23,350 bases of DNA. Origin: Pelargonium cotyledonis (lineage: Eukaryota; Streptophyta; Magnoliopsida; Geraniales; Geraniaceae). Both the position numbers and the translations under genes were made by a program. A model generated the notes under the pieces. The model saw only the letters and a list, made by a program, of their open reading frames with translations. It ran no database searches and was not told where the DNA came from. The stretch lies in the NCBI GenBank assembly GCA_036897625.1, contig JAYMTA010000887.1, positions 1 through 23,350 on the forward strand. Reading direction: 5' to 3'. This document shows positions 20,805-23,350 of this stretch, in pieces. How positions within the stretch are numbered: the first letter of the stretch is position 1; the number at the start of each line of letters is the position of its first letter.

Positions 20805-21053
20805 GTTCACTACAAGAAAACAAGTTACATGTGACAAAACTTTCTATAGCAAATTTTTGAATTTTTAATAAAAAAATATAATTTGTGACAGAACCGTAAC
20901 ATAATACTTTTTGTTATTATTTGAATCGTTACAAATGAGCATTGACAAAAATTTCGGTAACAGTGTGTATATATATATATATATATATGTATAATGTGAA
21001 GAAATTTTTTTGCCCACAAGTTTTCGTCATAGTTTGTTTTTCTTGCAGTGGTT
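20805..21053. mobile_element. CACTA-type MITE upstream of the NPF gene, 3-bp TSD
   Basis: The body is 20808-21050 (243 bp). The left end is CACTACAAGAAAAC and the reverse complement of the right end is CACTGCAAGAAAAAC, a terminal inverted repeat with one mismatch over 13 bp. A GTT triplet flanks it on each side (20805-20807 and 21051-21053), the 3-bp target duplication expected for CACTA (EnSpm) elements. The interior is AT-rich and has repeated tgacaaaa-like subterminal phrases on both sides and an AT microsatellite (about 20967-20988). It has no coding capacity. It sits 294 bp upstream of the NPF start codon, in its likely promoter. Confidence 0.9.
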
Positions 21054-21690
21054 GATTGGTTGCTGGTGCGAGAATGGACCACACACACGTCACTAATGAC
21101 TTAAAGCTCCACTGCCAGACCAGAAAATAAAATAAAAAACATGAGTCTGGTTTATTACAAATATTGACGACTTTAAGGAGTGGTGATTGATTTGAAATTG
21201 AGTGGAAATTTCTGGCATGGTCAATAGTGACATAAAGAGTTCAATCAATTCTTTTGTTGAACAAGTGTCTTCTTGGTGGTAAGACATAAGTTGCATCATC
21301 AACTGTTCTATTCAATATTCATTGCTTTGAATCTAATCAGTGCCATTATATCCGGTAACACTTAACTTGAAGCCAATGACTTTATTCTCATTAGACTTAT
21401 TTATTTTTATTTATCATGTGAGTTATACAACATGTTGGTTCTCCCTTTTAATTTCACAATCTCATTTGTTATCGGTAAGAAGGTTTAAATCTGATACTTT
21501 AAAAGAATCCGAAACATTTAAACTGTTTGACCTAACATATTTTGGTGAAGTTGATAATTTATTGTGTAGCTCAATAAACATTAAATCTCCAACGTTACGA
21601 TATTCGAGATATGTTTAACAAAATATACACGATATAAAAATACAAAACAACAATAAAAAAAGTCACCGAAAGCAACAAATGATACAATAA
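21054..21690. other. Intergenic, no recognisable gene
   Basis: The stretch is AT-rich with no conserved frame. A minus-strand frame of 69 codons at 21093-21302 has no family signature and is not called. Confidence 0.45.
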
Positions 21691-21975
21691 GATAAGACAC
21701 CAATTGAAACAGTCATCAGAGACAACAATTAGAACAGTCACGAAGACACCAATTGGTTTATAGTCAAATAAGACATCAATTGAAACAGTTACCGAAGACA
21801 CTAATTGACAAAACAGAAAATAGAATCAAGATTAGAACAAAGTAGAAAAGTAAGACACCAATTAAAACAGACACCGAATACACTAATTGACAAAACAGAT
21901 AATAGAATCAAGATTAGAACAAAATAGAAAAGTAAGACACCAATTGAAACAACAAGATAGGACACCAATTGGTAC
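21691..21975. repeat. Minisatellite-like array with an 82-bp tandem duplication
   Basis: The phrase agacaccaattg or close variants recurs about eight times between 21695 and 21970. Within it, two adjacent 82-bp units (21794-21875 and 21876-21957) are nearly identical over most of their length. The rest of the array has shorter irregular spacing. Confidence 0.85.
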
Positions 21976-22693
21976 AAAGAAACTCAAATAGTAAACGGAG
22001 AGTAAGAAATATAAAACAACATAAACTAAATAAGACAATGAATGAAAAAGATAACAAAATGGAAAAAACTCACAAGTCGCACTTGAAATGGACTTTCCTT
22101 GAGAAGATATTGATGTCTACCATGCAACCATAAACTAGCAATCTCCTCGTTAAGATAATCTAATAACGAGACGTTTTATGCGTGAACTCTGATTTTGCTC
22201 CTCCAATGAGTGTTGCTCGACAATGGTTCATCAACAAGCTCGAACCACCAAGGATTTAGCCAAGGAAAAAATTGAACTCTCAAACTGTTTCATTACAAGA
22301 TTTTTTATGAAATTCGTGAGTTTAGTACACAATGAGAGAGTGCCTTTTATAAATGCAAAAAATAGTTAATATGATAAATATGAGACATTCATGTGAATTT
22401 GTAATTGCATCTCATCTAAAAACAAACTTCAATTGTTTCAAACTTTCCCGTTTTGGAATGAAATATTTTGGCCAGAGACATTGATAGGACATTTATAGCA
22501 TTCAAGTCAGATTCTTGAATTCAAATTATGCCTTAATTAAGCCAATAATTTAAGGGTTATATATTTGCAGATTCCTTGTACTGTTTTTTTTTTCTATGTT
22601 ACCCTTTGCCCTCGGATTTTAGTCGTTTCGATCCTTGAACTGTAATATTTTATTATTTTCATCCAATTTACCTGTTATAGCAGGTCACAATGT
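21976..22693. other. Intergenic, no recognisable gene
   Basis: AT-rich DNA with nothing recognisable. A poly-T run near 22587-22594 and the phrase 'gatccttgaactgt' recall old retroelement ends, but no boundaries can be set. Confidence 0.4.
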
Positions 22694-22716
22694 GCCACGT
22701 CACCAAGCCACGTCAC
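22694..22716. promoter_or_regulatory. Tandem GCCACGTCAC motifs (ACGT-core, bZIP-type)
   Basis: Two identical 10-bp motifs lie at 22694-22703 and 22707-22716, with a degenerate third (gccacatcac) near 22734. ACGT cores of this type bind plant bZIP factors. They lie about 70-90 bp before the broken transporter fragment. Similar phrases also occur in repetitive plant DNA, so function is uncertain. Confidence 0.35.
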
Positions 22717-22780
22717 AAAAATGGCCACATCACCACTTTAATCTCATCTTCTTCAACGGTTCCAGAATTGCCATACCCAT

Positions 22781-22996
22781 CTCTCTCAATTCAATACCTT
22801 CGCCAATGTCTTCATCGCCATCGTCGGCGCCGACATCCTTGGCCTCCCGTACACCTTCAAGCAAACCAGATAGGTCTTCGAATCGCTCCACGGCTTCACC
22901 AAAATCAACTCCTTCGGCGACCTCGGCTTCACCGTTTGCGGACCCATGGGCAGCTTCACCGTCGACCTCATGATCGTGCTAGCTCAGGCCGGTTTC
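22781..22996 (+). pseudogene. Broken fragment of an AVT3-type amino acid transporter
   Basis: One plus-strand frame reads FANVFIAIVGADILGLPYTFKQT, a stop (TAG at about 22870), and then GFTKINSFGDLGFTVCGP and VDLMIVLAQAGF. These are the first membrane segments of vacuolar AVT3-like carriers (amino acid/auxin permease family). The family's conserved Gly-Trp after the first segment is replaced by Arg-stop, and about 30 residues normally between the two blocks are missing. After AQAGF the similarity ends abruptly. The fragment is therefore a truncated, deleted copy. It is GC-richer than its surroundings, which suits derivation from an exon. Whether it is a retrocopy is unknown. Confidence 0.75.
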
Positions 22997-23350
22997 TTCA
23001 CCGCCAAAACCCTTCTCGCCGGCGTGAGGCCAAACGAAGAGAGAGAGAGAGACCTCTCATATCTGGAACAGTCTCGATCTCCACCGCCGTTGATGTCTGC
23101 CACCGCTGATGTCCTTTCAGATCTGAAGCACGAGATGGCCGTAGAGAGAGAATGAGATCCGTCGAGCTCGGTGCTCCGTCGAACACCGACGATCCGCTTC
23201 CGTCAAGCTTCGTTCCATCTTCGTTGAGCCGTTCTCGTTAGCAAGCCTACGATCTCCATCTTCGACGACGATGGTTTTTTATTTTTTATTTTTTTATTCA
23301 AAGCTTAAGGCTTGTTTGGTTTGACAAGATGACATGTGATGTGGCGTGGT
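22997..23350. other. GC-richer tail of the window, unassigned
   Basis: It continues open on the plus strand from the transporter fragment up to a stop near 23153, but with no family resemblance. A short GA run (23040-23051) and a T-rich run (23275-23296) are present. The phrase ggcttgtttggtttga near 23310 resembles the start of some plant MITEs, but the window ends before a second end could be seen. Confidence 0.35.

Overview
The window is plant nuclear DNA, most likely from a dicot. The evidence is two intron-rich genes with GT-AG (and one GC-AG) introns, AT-rich intergenic DNA, and plant-type LINE, SINE, CACTA-like and hAT-like transposon debris. I cannot name the species. There is no sign of an operon, phage, CRISPR array or bacterial island. 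All exon models were built by hand from reading frame, splice consensus and family knowledge.

Layout. Positions 1-7400 are gene-poor. They hold a pair of direct repeats of about 0.43 kb, each carrying a small TIR element, on either side of the 3' end of a LINE. After these come several kilobases I could not assign. A small A-tailed insertion with a clean 15-bp target-site duplication lies about 0.65 kb upstream of the first gene. Positions 7829-13678 (+) hold a complete 21-exon plasma-membrane H+-ATPase gene (956 aa, AHA11/AHA4-type), with possible short uORFs upstream and a SINE inside intron 14. Positions 14733-14894 hold a second SINE. Positions 15249-17156 hold two nested LINE remnants on the minus strand. 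Positions 20514-18114 (-) hold a complete 4-exon NPF-family transporter gene (591 aa, NPF2.10/2.11-type). Its second intron contains a minisatellite and a duplicated splice-acceptor region, and a CACTA-type MITE sits just upstream of it. From about 21.1 kb to the end there is intergenic DNA with a minisatellite, two tandem ACGT-core motifs and a broken fragment of an AVT-type amino acid transporter.

How the genes relate. The H+-ATPase makes the proton gradient that proton-coupled carriers such as NPF proteins use. The two intact genes are therefore physiologically compatible, but nothing in the sequence shows co-regulation. They converge and are separated by about 4.4 kb of transposon-rich DNA.

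No clearly new system was found. The best leads are the LINE fragment whose flanking repeats look like an unusually long target-site duplication, the stop codon at the start of the last H+-ATPase intron, the duplicated acceptor in the NPF gene, and the dated nesting of LINEs.
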